Positions 6,554 through 14,325 of a stretch of DNA of 21,143 nt are shown here, one piece after another. The notes under the pieces were generated by a model. It was given only the letters and a program-made list of their open reading frames with translations, did not search any database and was not told the origin of the DNA. Every line of letters begins with the position of its first letter. Within the stretch, counting starts at the first letter, position 1. Origin of the DNA: Dyadobacter fanqingshengii (GTDB lineage Bacteria; Bacteroidota; Bacteroidia; Cytophagales; Spirosomataceae). A program made the position numbers and the translations under genes. Where the stretch lies: NCBI RefSeq assembly GCF_023822005.2, contig NZ_CP099632.1:1-21143 (forward strand), given 5' to 3'.

Positions 6554-7106
6554 ATTTTGCCAATTCCCAATCAACAGCTAAGAATTCATCTCCATCTTTC
6601 TCAGTTCCATCCATAAAAATAATTTTGTCTGTTTTCCAAATGGACTTGTGATTTTTAACATAATCCTCAGAATTAATTAGAATCAATGATAGATTTTTAA
6701 TGCCGGATCGATCAACTAAAATTTCTGTCTGTACAAGCGACATAGCACCCATACCCTTGCCCTTCCTAGCTCTAATAGGTTTTTCATAAGTTAATGGAAT
6801 AGATTTAATAACGTCCCCAAATATATTTTTTACAATTACAGTTCCCCTAAAAGCGCGTATTTCCTTTTTATACCAATTAGTTGCCAAAAAATTAAAATAA
6901 ATCTTTGATGGATGTGCATTATTATCAGGTGCTGCACTAGAAAAAGATACATTCAACATTTGATATTTAATTTCTTGATTTATTATATACTGACCTTTCT
7001 CTTCGCCAGTTTTATTAAATTTTAATAGACCATTTGGATTTAAACCATAAATTGATACAGCTAAAACAAGATAAATGTAAATCATTTTTAATTTAGTTTG
7101 GATCAT
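6552..7106 (-). CDS. Secreted hypothetical protein
   Basis: The 184-aa product has an N-terminal signal-like segment (Lys at positions 5 and 7, then a hydrophobic stretch 'MIYIYLVLAVSIYG', residues 8-21), so export is likely. The mature part is rich in beta-strand-forming residues, for example 'TVIVKNIFGDVIKSIPLTYEKPI' and 'KNLSLILINSEDYV'. It contains a basic glycine-rich turn 'RARKGKGMGAM'. The residues are compatible with an immunoglobulin-like or lipocalin-like fold, but no family is recognised. I keep the upstream ATG because it gives the signal peptide a charged n-region. Its low GC matches the flanking non-coding DNA. Confidence 0.6.
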   Translation of the reverse strand: MIQTKLKMIYIYLVLAVSIYGLNPNGLLKFNKTGEEKGQYIINQEIKYQMLNVSFSSAAPDNNAHPSKIYFNFLATNWYKKEIRAFRGTVIVKNIFGDVIKSIPLTYEKPIRARKGKGMGAMSLVQTEILVDRSGIKNLSLILINSEDYVKNHKSIWKTDKIIFMDGTEKDGDEFLAVDWELAK

Positions 7107-7776
7107 CCAATTTTAGGTGAAATAAATACTAACTAATCAATATTTGGCTAAATTTAAAGAAAAGGAGAAAACAGTCACGACTTCCGTGTACGGTTTTTCT
7201 CATTCGTAAATACGGTACATTCAATCCTAAGACCTTATTCCGACCATTCCGATCTAACTCATTATCTTTGGAATAAATTTATTGATCTAAAATGACAAGT
7301 TAAAAAAAATCTGTATTCTTAATACTGGGCTATTCTTGAAATATTCTCATTGATAGGTCTTAGAATCAGATAGACGCAATGTTGTTCAGATTATTTTGCC
7401 ACAGAAAACCCGTGGCGCTTTTGCAAATTCTTTTAATTTAACCCACGTATACGAGTACTACTGACTAAAATGGTAATTGGCAGCTTAGAATTAATCTGAA
7501 GTCGTTTTAACTGCTTCAACGCTCATTTGCAGTATGATTAGCTGTCCTATAAGCTAGTTGACCTCTTTGATTAATTACTTTCATATTCAACACATCGTTG
7601 TAATACATCTTGCTTAATCACAATTAATTACATGCTTTCAAGATTCTTTTCAGAAACAGACTGATCTCAGCAGTATCGAATTTAATCTACATTTTGATAG
7701 AATATATACCCACATAGCAACAAATTGAATTAATCTAATTAACTATATACCAAAAACAAGCTATTAAAAGTAATAA

Positions 7777-7804
7777 TTTCTTCATCACTTTATTGATGAA
7801 GAAA
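7777..7804. terminator. Perfect 11-bp hairpin
   Basis: TTTCTTCATCA (7777-7787) and TGATGAAGAAA (7794-7804) are fully complementary around the 6-base loop CTTTAT. No gene ends next to it, so terminator function is only a possibility. Confidence 0.4.
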
Positions 7805-8132
7805 AAGATCAAAATATTTTCCAAAGCTACTTTCCTGGAATTATCCAATTAGCTTAAAAATGTAATTGTTTTGAAACGTATAGTGCAGTTAATAGCTTCA
7901 AAGTATATCTGGGTTATATAATTTGACAAAAAATGACTTTTTTCGACATATACAAACTTTTTTATATTTTTTTTATATTTTGAAACTGATGGTTACTTAT
8001 AAAAATTCGCGTTTTAACAGCCATGACGGCCTGCGCGGAATAGTTATAATGGTCAGACCCGCACAGGACCCCGATCGTTGATCTGGGAGCAAATTTGCCT
8101 ACAAACAAGGAATCTTTTACTTATATTTGATG

Positions 8133-8163
8133 TAGATATTTTGAAGGTAGTTCAAAATATCTA
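8133..8163. other. Perfect 13-bp inverted repeat
   Basis: TAGATATTTTGAA (8133-8145) is exactly complementary to TTCAAAATATCTA (8151-8163), with the 5-base loop GGTAG. It is AT-rich and lacks a T-run, so an operator or a cruciform is as likely as a terminator. Confidence 0.5.
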
Positions 8164-8195
8164 TGAAATCTAAGGCGCCAAAGAAATCATAAAAA

Positions 8196-8220
8196 AAGCG
8201 GAACCTGTCGGGTACCGCTT
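8196..8220 (-). terminator. Hairpin with U-tract on the minus strand
   Basis: AAGCGG (8196-8201) pairs with CCGCTT (8215-8220), and ACC (8203-8205) with GGT (8211-8213), around one A-A mismatch. Seven A residues (8190-8197) precede it on the plus strand, giving a U-tract on the minus strand. No minus-strand gene is seen to its right, so it may be a relic. Confidence 0.45.
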
Positions 8221-8389
8221 CTTGGGTTACAATAAACAAGTCTGTGGCGGACGCGTGAGGGATCATCTCCCCTCGAATTTGTAAATCCCAGGTAATGTGA
8301 GCAAAACTACAACATTTTCCGAAATGTCAATCCCTGCCGCATTCCGACACTATGTATTTAAGTTTTGTTCACAAAAAACACTAGAAAAC

Positions 8390-8572
8390 ATGGCAAAGCA
8401 GCCAAACAGTGGTTTAAAACCCGGCCAGGCCACTCCGACAAGTGGTCAGTATCAACAAATCGGCCCTCGTGGCGGTAAAGGTCCAGAAATTACAGCAGTG
8501 CAAGGTAAAATCCTTCCTCCTACTGACAAGCCAGGGTCGACTTACACATTAGTTGATGCAACTAAGCATTAG
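8390..8572 (+). CDS. YjzC-like small protein
   Basis: From the ATG at 8390 the product is 60 aa ('MAKQPNSGLKPGQATPTSGQ...'). The text 'KPGQATPTSGQYQQIGPRGGKGPEITAVQGKILPPT' follows the conserved pattern of the YjzC family: a PGQ.AP.SG.Y..IG core, a glycine turn, then a basic residue and a PPT motif. An in-frame GTG at 8297 would add 31 residues of poor coding quality and is rejected. The function of YjzC proteins is unknown. A strong terminator follows, so it is probably transcribed alone. Confidence 0.75.
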   Translation: MAKQPNSGLKPGQATPTSGQYQQIGPRGGKGPEITAVQGKILPPTDKPGSTYTLVDATKH

Positions 8573-8577
8573 TATGC

Positions 8578-8603
8578 ACGGCCGCTTCTTACAGAGCGGC
8601 CGT
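8578..8603 (+). terminator. Rho-independent terminator after the YjzC-like gene
   Basis: ACGGCCGCT (8578-8586) pairs perfectly with AGCGGCCGT (8595-8603) around an 8-base loop and is followed by TTTGTATTT. It starts five bases after the stop codon of the small gene. Confidence 0.85.
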
Positions 8604-8629
8604 TTGTATTTACTTAAAAACAAATAACA

Positions 8630-9556
8630 ATGAGGCAGGGAAAAACAAGAATCTTGAAATCTGAAACAATTCTTTCAGAGCTAGTCACATTCGGAGAATC
8701 GTTCCGTATTGGTGTGTCTTTCGAACAGGCAACCAAATCACCAAACCTGAACAAGTTTGGCGTCAGTAGCAATTTTGAAGACGGTAGAATGCAAATACCG
8801 ACCGCCGCTGGCCCCAAAACGAGAACAAATACAAAAGGTATGTACGTGAGGAAGCAGCCCGAAGAGAAAGAAGATATTTTAAGGCACATAAAATACAGAA
8901 GTAAAAAAACCGGTCGCGACGTAGAGTTTGATAGAACTTACCACATCTACAAAAAAGAATTAGTGGATAGCCTACGCCTGGGATTTCACTTCATGACTGA
9001 TGGTGAAGGAACAGAATTCATTGTCTCAGATTTGTTAACCTTCGATGATGATTTCAAAAACAGTAAAAAGAACACTCACGTAATCAATATGTTTTTGGAG
9101 GTTTTCGGAGCCTACGAGGTCTTGCGACCAAACCTGGAATATTTCATCAGAGCAGAAGAAACATTTGATTACGACATGCTACCAAGCGGCATCCTATCAG
9201 ATCAGCGGAACTTTGATCGCTTCGTAGAATATGCAGAAAAACATCTGAGTGAATCAGATAGAAAGCCACTGATTGACCGGGCAAACGTTTTACGAGAATT
9301 TAATCCAGTAGTTCGCAAATCCACTAGTGGACTCAACGGCTATCTCGCCTTTCATTTTCCAGATAAGAAAATTGTAGCTGCCGAATCAATGAAAAAGAAC
9401 CAGGCAACATACTTTTTTGACGAAGAAAATTACGAAGATAACCTTATGAAGGATAAACAGGAGGTGCTTCGTGATAAGTTAATGATAAAACGCCTGTATC
9501 ATACCCAGAATGATGAATGGGAAAAGAAGGTAAGGCGTTTTTTGAATGACCACTGA
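8630..9556 (+). CDS. Hypothetical protein, 308 aa
   Basis: A soluble protein with no signal peptide or membrane segment, rich in charged residues (for example 'HIKYRSKKTGRDVEFDRTYHIYKKELVDSLRLGFHF'). Residues 1-80 look disordered or basic. The middle (about 100-180) alternates strand and helix. The C-terminal third is helical and charged, with the segment 'LNGYLAFHFPDKKIVAAESMKKNQATYFF'. I recognise no family or catalytic motif. It lies between two strong terminators, so it forms its own transcription unit with a promoter in the short gap after the YjzC-like gene's terminator. The intact frame and well-placed terminator say it is a real gene. Confidence 0.7.
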   Translation: MRQGKTRILKSETILSELVTFGESFRIGVSFEQATKSPNLNKFGVSSNFEDGRMQIPTAAGPKTRTNTKGMYVRKQPEEKEDILRHIKYRSKKTGRDVEFDRTYHIYKKELVDSLRLGFHFMTDGEGTEFIVSDLLTFDDDFKNSKKNTHVINMFLEVFGAYEVLRPNLEYFIRAEETFDYDMLPSGILSDQRNFDRFVEYAEKHLSESDRKPLIDRANVLREFNPVVRKSTSGLNGYLAFHFPDKKIVAAESMKKNQATYFFDEENYEDNLMKDKQEVLRDKLMIKRLYHTQNDEWEKKVRRFLNDH

Positions 9557-9557
9557 C

Positions 9558-9584
9558 AAAAAAAGGCACCTGGCGCCTTTTTTT
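9558..9584 (+). terminator. Rho-independent terminator after the 308-aa gene
   Basis: AAAAAAAGGC (9558-9567) pairs with GCCTTTTTTT (9575-9584) around a 7-base loop. The seven-T tail directly follows the GC part, and the hairpin begins two bases after the stop codon. The flanking A-run gives a U-tract on the other strand as well. Confidence 0.9.
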
Positions 9585-9699
9585 ATTTTGTATCAATGAA
9601 CCAGTCTAAATCGATTGTATCAATGTGAACAAATGCAAAATACACTTGAGCGTTCAAATATTAGTGTAGTTCAATTCATCGTCTGCGCTCTCATAACTC

Positions 9700-10194
9700 T
9701 CAAAAAGCTTCTTTTTTCCCTCCCGATAATTTTATTAAATGGATAAAAGCTTTTTCACAACGGATTTGTAAGCTTGGGTCGGAGATTACGCCAATAGCTA
9801 TATCCGAAGTTTTATATGTCTCGTAGTCAGGACCTTGATCCTGCTGAGTAATGCATTTGCCGCTAGTACATGAGGCAAAAATAAAAATTTCACCGTATAT
9901 CTGCTTCGCTCTCACAGAGGAAGGACTTAAATCTTTGAAGCTTCCTGTAAACAGTGTCTTTCCGCTATAATTCTTTGAATCTGGAAAGGGAACGTTCGTT
10001 GCATATTCATATTCTTGAACAGAAAAGTCACCGTTAGCATTTATTTTCAAAAAACGGGTCGATTGATAAAGAGAATTTCTTATGATGGGGCTACTTTCGA
10101 ACTTAGAGTTGAGCCAGTCAATAGTTTCTTTTTTTGTTTGTGCATAAGAGGTAAAACTTGCCATAATCATGAGCGTAAGTAACTTCAGTTTCAT
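9700..10194 (-). CDS. Secreted hypothetical protein
   Basis: From the ATG at 10194 the 164-aa product starts 'MKLKLLTLMIMASFTSYAQ', a classical signal peptide with cleavage after Ala18 (SYA-Q). A start 13 codons upstream (10233) would put extra residues in front of the signal and is rejected. The mature protein has two cysteines in 'ASCTSGKC' and one more near the end, and otherwise no known motif. It probably acts in the periplasm. It is a lone gene with its own promoter region at 10195-10490, shared divergently with the restriction-modification operon. Confidence 0.65.
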   Translation of the reverse strand: MKLKLLTLMIMASFTSYAQTKKETIDWLNSKFESSPIIRNSLYQSTRFLKINANGDFSVQEYEYATNVPFPDSKNYSGKTLFTGSFKDLSPSSVRAKQIYGEIFIFASCTSGKCITQQDQGPDYETYKTSDIAIGVISDPSLQIRCEKAFIHLIKLSGGKKEAF

Positions 10195-10432
10195 ATTAAC
10201 AAGTTTTGGTATCAGATGGAATGATTCTATCAAGTATAATCAAAAAGTGAATAATATACAGGTGGACAATAATTAATCTTGCGCAGCTCTCAAAATAGCG
10301 CCTTCAGTTTAGCAAAAATGCTATCATTAGAATGGAAAGTTTGATATATAAAGCAGTGTTATCAACCCGTATCGCAATAGTCTACCTTTTGCGGAGCAAC
10401 TTTCTAAACAAACCATTTAATACACCAAATTT

Positions 10433-10480
10433 ACTAATATGCTATCTTTAGTATGTAGATCGATAGTTAGCATTCTGCTA
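10433..10480 (+). promoter_or_regulatory. Candidate operator of the controller protein
   Basis: ACTAA (10433-10437) and TTAGT (10448-10452) form one dyad. TAGC (10468-10471) and GCTA (10477-10480) form a second, with centres about 31 bp apart. Controller proteins of restriction-modification systems bind tandem dyads upstream of their own gene, and the second dyad ends 10 bp before the start codon. The match to a specific C-box is not established. Confidence 0.4.
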
Positions 10481-10490
10481 GGTTTGTTGC

Positions 10491-10724
10491 GTGAAAAATA
10501 CTGATTCCAATATTCTTGCTCTCTTTGCAGAAAATATTAAAAAATCACGGAAGGAGAAAGGTCTTTCTCAGGAGGCTCTAGCCGATCTTGCTGGTTTGCA
10601 CAGGACTTATATTGGTATGGTGGAGAGATCTGAAAAAAACATAACGCTAAAAAACATAGAAAGAATTGCTATTGCACTTAAAGTAAGCATTGCTGATTTA
10701 CTAACCTTCTCTAATGATAACTGA
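10491..10724 (+). CDS. Restriction-modification controller protein (HTH_3)
   Basis: A 77-aa Cro/C1-type helix-turn-helix protein: 'ENIKKSRKEKGLSQEALADLAGLHRTYIGMVERSEKNITLKNIERIAIALKVSIADLL'. The 'LHRTYIGMVERSEKNITLKNIERIA' segment is the hallmark of C proteins such as C.AhdI and C.BclI. The start codon is GTG, read as Met. Its stop overlaps the start region of the endonuclease gene by 11 bp, so the two are co-transcribed and probably translationally coupled. C proteins delay endonuclease expression until the methylase has protected the DNA. Confidence 0.85.
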   Translation: MKNTDSNILALFAENIKKSRKEKGLSQEALADLAGLHRTYIGMVERSEKNITLKNIERIAIALKVSIADLLTFSNDN

Positions 10725-11361
10725 CAACATTCCCGCCGAAATTTTGGCCAATTATGAAGTTTATGAGTGGAGACATGGATCCACTATACTCCGGCATGAA
10801 TTTTCGAGCGAATACAACGACGTTATTGAAATGCTTTCTCAATTTAAACTTTTGAAAAGTCAAATTATTGAAAAAGGTGGCAGAAAAAGTAACATATCTG
10901 GGTCACTTGATCAATTTTTATATCAGCGTGGCTGGACAGAAAAAGAATTTAAAACACAGATTTTAGTAGACGATGTTGCATACAATACACCCACTCATAA
11001 AGTTGATTGTTATAAGAACAGAATTGCCCTGGATATAGAGTGGAATAACAAAACTGAATTTTTTGATAGAGATTTAAATAATTTTAGGTTACTCCATGAG
11101 CGCAATGCAATAAGTGTGGGGATTATAATAACAAGAGCCTCTGAGCTACAAGAGCTGTTTAATGCGTTGGGGAAAGGCAGTTCTTATGGAGCATCTACAA
11201 CGCATATGAATAAACTTGTTCCACGAATTGATGGGGGAAGCGGTGGTGGCGCACCAATAATTATATTCGGCATAAAAAAGGGACTATATTATAATGATGA
11301 TTCTACCGCAGACGAACCATTGGAAAAGGTCGTTCCAGTATCTTCTACATCAATGATTTAG
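10714..11361 (+). CDS. Type II restriction endonuclease, BglII/BstYI-like
   Basis: The 215-aa product contains 'THKVDCYKNRIALDIEWNNKTEFFDRDLNNFRLLHERNAISVGIIITRASEL', the catalytic core of the BglII/BstYI family. The candidate metal ligands are D98, D107 and E109. The acidic residue at 107 is usually Glu in my recollection of the family, a conservative change to verify. The family cuts around GATC cores (BglII AGATCT, BstYI RGATCY), so specificity for such a site is inferred. The gene overlaps its regulator at the 5' end and the convergent methylase at the 3' end (17 bp). The length is close to that of BstYI/BglII. Confidence 0.8.
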   Translation: MITDNIPAEILANYEVYEWRHGSTILRHEFSSEYNDVIEMLSQFKLLKSQIIEKGGRKSNISGSLDQFLYQRGWTEKEFKTQILVDDVAYNTPTHKVDCYKNRIALDIEWNNKTEFFDRDLNNFRLLHERNAISVGIIITRASELQELFNALGKGSSYGASTTHMNKLVPRIDGGSGGGAPIIIFGIKKGLYYNDDSTADEPLEKVVPVSSTSMI

Positions 11362-12535
11362 GCTGACAAATAATTAGAACCTCATTAACAATTCGACTTT
11401 TATCTCCTTGCCTTCCCATGGTACTGTGGGTATGTTCCAATTTTTTATCTGTTATTCTATAATCTCGCCCCAACATTTCATTGCCTAGACTCAATAAATC
11501 AGCAAAACTGATCATTCCGTTATCACTATAACTGATAATTAATGTTGAATTTTTGTTCAAAACTGGCTGAAAAAGCTTAGTAAATGCCCCCTTCACTTCT
11601 GAACGAATACAAAACGGTGATTGATGTCTATCCGTACGATACCTACCTTTAAAAGCAACACTCGGATAATCATATCTTACAAGCGTTTCTAATGCATGGT
11701 AGAACCGGCTGTAGTGAACAAACTGATACGGTGGATCTGCATATACTATTGAGTTATCTTCATGCCCATTTAGCAAATCCGTATAATCCAAGTTCTTAGT
11801 CTGATGTTCAAACATTGAATTTGTGTTATCAGTATAAGTTTCTTTTAGACTTACAAATTTTTGGGTAAAAAGATTGATTAATGACTTTTTACGGTAAAAA
11901 AGGATGTCTTCTAAATTTGCAGCTGTTAAATCTCTATACTGAGCATAATGTCCTGTTCCAATAGTTGTATAGGCCATGGCAAACATTAACGCAGAGAGAA
12001 TTATGTCATAAATAAAACTGTTTTTAAATTCGGCTTGTTTTGCAACACTCATTATTGAATCAATCCATAGACACTGCTCGAACGACCAATAAGTACCACT
12101 ATAATTCTTAGTAAATAAATGGTACTTTCCACTAAACTCTCGGTTTATCAAATCTTGCTGTGCTTTTTCTAACTTTATTACATTTTCAAGTTGAAAAGCT
12201 TGCGAGTACGAAAATTCCAATCCAGGGTTCTTCTTTATAAAGCAATCAAAATATTTTTGGGCACTAAATACTATTTCTTCGATAATATTATCCTTAAAAT
12301 CAGACCAATAATAATTATTTAGATAAGTTTTAGCGATAACGGATGTATATTGCTGAATGTCGTTACAGCATACTGGCCTTAAATTTCTCAAAGATCCAGC
12401 AACGACTGCGGAACCTCCAAAAACGTCGTAAACCCTTTGATTTGGACTGCTAAACTCTAGAATCGAATCAGTCACGAAATCTAAGATATTCCTCTTAGAT
12501 CCCATGTATTTTATAATATGAGGTACTTCTGGCAT
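11345..12535 (-). CDS. D12-class DNA adenine methyltransferase of the RM system
   Basis: This 396-aa enzyme has the D12-class order: 'IIKYMGSKR' (residues 7-15), the SAM-binding motif I 'VYDVFGGSAVV' (35-45, Asp37), and the catalytic motif IV DPPY (267-270). These make it an N6-adenine methylase (Dam/M.DpnIIA-like alpha class). It is convergent with the endonuclease gene and overlaps it by 17 bp, which leaves no room for a terminator. It presumably protects the sites cut by the partner endonuclease. Its minus-strand promoter must lie in the non-coding stretch after 12536. The target sequence is inferred from the partner only. Confidence 0.88.
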   Translation of the reverse strand: MPEVPHIIKYMGSKRNILDFVTDSILEFSSPNQRVYDVFGGSAVVAGSLRNLRPVCCNDIQQYTSVIAKTYLNNYYWSDFKDNIIEEIVFSAQKYFDCFIKKNPGLEFSYSQAFQLENVIKLEKAQQDLINREFSGKYHLFTKNYSGTYWSFEQCLWIDSIMSVAKQAEFKNSFIYDIILSALMFAMAYTTIGTGHYAQYRDLTAANLEDILFYRKKSLINLFTQKFVSLKETYTDNTNSMFEHQTKNLDYTDLLNGHEDNSIVYADPPYQFVHYSRFYHALETLVRYDYPSVAFKGRYRTDRHQSPFCIRSEVKGAFTKLFQPVLNKNSTLIISYSDNGMISFADLLSLGNEMLGRDYRITDKKLEHTHSTMGRQGDKSRIVNEVLIICQPKSLM

Positions 12536-13121
12536 TTATTATGATAACTATAGTATACAAATTAAAGGAAGTAAAATATCAAATCCAAAAGAAATCATTA
12601 TTAGAGCCTTCTTTATGGCCGATCCGTTTCAGAAAGCCAAAAACCTTGCTGAATACCAAACATATACTCAGCACAGGCCTGTTATTAATTGAAATTCGTT
12701 CGCATATCTGACTTTAGAGACGTCATACAGCAAGGAATCTTTTACAACCAGTAATATTACAAGCAGCATGTAGATAGATAGCAGGCGGTATAATTCTTAA
12801 CCTCTTGATTTTCTGAGTGCATACCCCATTTTGAATACCTGATATTCGTTCATAACTTTACTACCACACTTGATGATCTCAAAGATATCAAGAAATTGTC
12901 ATTTTAAGTATCATTATAGTGATTTTAACTGACCTTCAGATATTTTAACATTTGAAGGCAACCAAGTAATCTTAGGTCTGCGTCTTCACCATCGACTATC
13001 CTATTCTTAATGTTTTGTTGGTAAACTTACGATTGCTGCTAACTAGTGCCGGAGATTTGTCCTATTCTTGGCTAAGGTTAATTTCAATTACCGTGAGCAT
13101 CGCTGACATCTCAACTATCTA
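12536..13121. other. Non-coding region with shared sequence words
   Basis: No convincing gene; the short plus-strand frame around 13015-13212 overlaps the end of the 13122 gene and lacks protein character. It holds an imperfect inverted repeat at 12644-12677, a CTTGAT/ATCAAG dyad at 12869-12892 and a CCTTCA/TGAAGG dyad at 12933-12958. It also holds a 15-bp word (12731-12745) that is repeated exactly at 8106-8120. The methylase promoter should lie at its left edge. Confidence 0.55.
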
Positions 13122-14177
13122 TTACATATCCATCTTAGGTATTATAAACCACTCTCCTTTTTTAAAGGAATTTCCATTAGTAGTTACCATATCACTAAGG
13201 CATTCCAGATAAAAATACTTTCGCCCTACAACAGTATCATAATTTCCATCTCCAACAACTTCTTCTCTGAACCAATGATGCCCAGAAACCGGATCAATGC
13301 TTTCATCGCGAAGACCGGTAACTGACTTTCGAATATTATCTTGGTTAGCTTCATTTGTCACCTCAGATAAATAGCATTTTGAACATTTTTTAAACCCTAA
13401 TTGTTCCAATAAACTTCCTCGAAATTCTAATTTAGGGTTATACATAACCATATAATATTGCTTTAATAATTCTTTTACAGGAATTTTAAATCGTGTATCA
13501 TAAGAAAATAGGAAGCTTCTTAGCTCTTTCTCAGTTAATCCCGTATCATTATTATTAATTGAATATTTAGTATTATATAGAAATGCTCTCTGTGAAAAGT
13601 TTCGTATAGCATTTTTCTCAAAATTAGACGCTTTGGCAAAAAATGATGCAGCTTCATCCAGTATCTCGTCAATTCTTTTTTCTAGTTCACTTAGTTCAAG
13701 GTTATCTAACATTTTTCTTCCAGAATTAGGAATTTGAATTTTAGATTGGAATTGAACTCCAAATTTTGTTGAAAGATGTAATTTAAAAATATCTTCTTTC
13801 CCATCTGTAATAAGATGCATATTTTCTTTAAACCATTCTCGAAACTCAGGAACCCTATTATTTTCTTTTATTTTGTCTGGTATAGGAAAGTTTATGTACT
13901 CAGAATTTAATGTAGAACAACTAGGTGTTTGATGGTATGCTGGTTGTCCACCTTCAAAAATCCAACTTTTAGTATCTTCTTTTTTTTCAATTTTTATATA
14001 TGACTCAATCGTAACCTGATCAAATAATTGGAGAATTTTTCTAATTTTTAAAAGTTTGTGTATTTCCGTTTTATTTAAGAAACTTATTGGCTTATTATAT
14101 ACATTCTCCTCGCCAATATTGATTGTATTAACCCCGTTAATAATTTGAGAGAAATTATAGTTAGTTATAAATGGCAT
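13122..14177 (-). CDS. Hypothetical protein, 351 aa, AT-rich gene
   Basis: The gene is strikingly AT-rich compared with the mobilization genes beside it. The protein has a distinctive N-terminal half with 'TKSWIFEGGQPAYHQTPSCSTLNSEYINFPIPDKIKENNRVPEFREWFKEN' (about residues 69-119). A helical middle 'LELSELEKRIDEILDEAASFFAKASNFEKNAIRNFSQ' follows. Near the C-terminus a CxxC pair lies in 'KKCSKCYL' and a histidine pair in 'SGHHWFREEV', which could bind zinc. I do not recognise the family. The composition suggests recent acquisition. It lies next to the RM system, so a defence role is possible but unproven. Confidence 0.6.
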   Translation of the reverse strand: MPFITNYNFSQIINGVNTINIGEENVYNKPISFLNKTEIHKLLKIRKILQLFDQVTIESYIKIEKKEDTKSWIFEGGQPAYHQTPSCSTLNSEYINFPIPDKIKENNRVPEFREWFKENMHLITDGKEDIFKLHLSTKFGVQFQSKIQIPNSGRKMLDNLELSELEKRIDEILDEAASFFAKASNFEKNAIRNFSQRAFLYNTKYSINNNDTGLTEKELRSFLFSYDTRFKIPVKELLKQYYMVMYNPKLEFRGSLLEQLGFKKCSKCYLSEVTNEANQDNIRKSVTGLRDESIDPVSGHHWFREEVVGDGNYDTVVGRKYFYLECLSDMVTTNGNSFKKGEWFIIPKMDM

Positions 14178-14325
14178 AAACGTGATGGATTATATTATTA
14201 TAATACTAGCATTTAAATATCATAAGCGAAGAGAGTCGTAATAATCGCATATATTAAATAATATTGGTTGCAAATAATTCTGTTCCAATTATTAAAATTA
14301 AGAATATACTCCACTTGATAGGCTT

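Larger units (their letters stand above)
7107..8389. other. Long gene-free AT-rich region with hairpins
   Basis: No convincing coding frame on either strand over about 1.28 kb. It contains a 5-bp GCCAC/GTGGC hairpin at 7398-7416, a run of T-rich DNA at 7925-7980, and an imperfect inverted repeat at 8030-8067. It also holds the hairpins listed separately at 7777, 8133 and 8196, and a GAGGG/CCCTC hairpin at 8257-8274. It may be an old insertion or decayed cargo; some of the hairpins could be terminators or small RNAs. Confidence 0.6.

Noticed and set aside
8221..8290. tRNA-like fold with GGGTTAC and GTAAATCCC ends
   Set aside because: The acceptor halves do not pair over seven bases and no T-arm forms around CTCGAAT; no anticodon arm is visible.
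13015..13212. Plus-strand 65-codon hydrophobic frame
   Set aside because: It overlaps the end of the intact minus-strand gene and has no start context or family likeness; hydrophobicity is expected by chance in AT-rich DNA.
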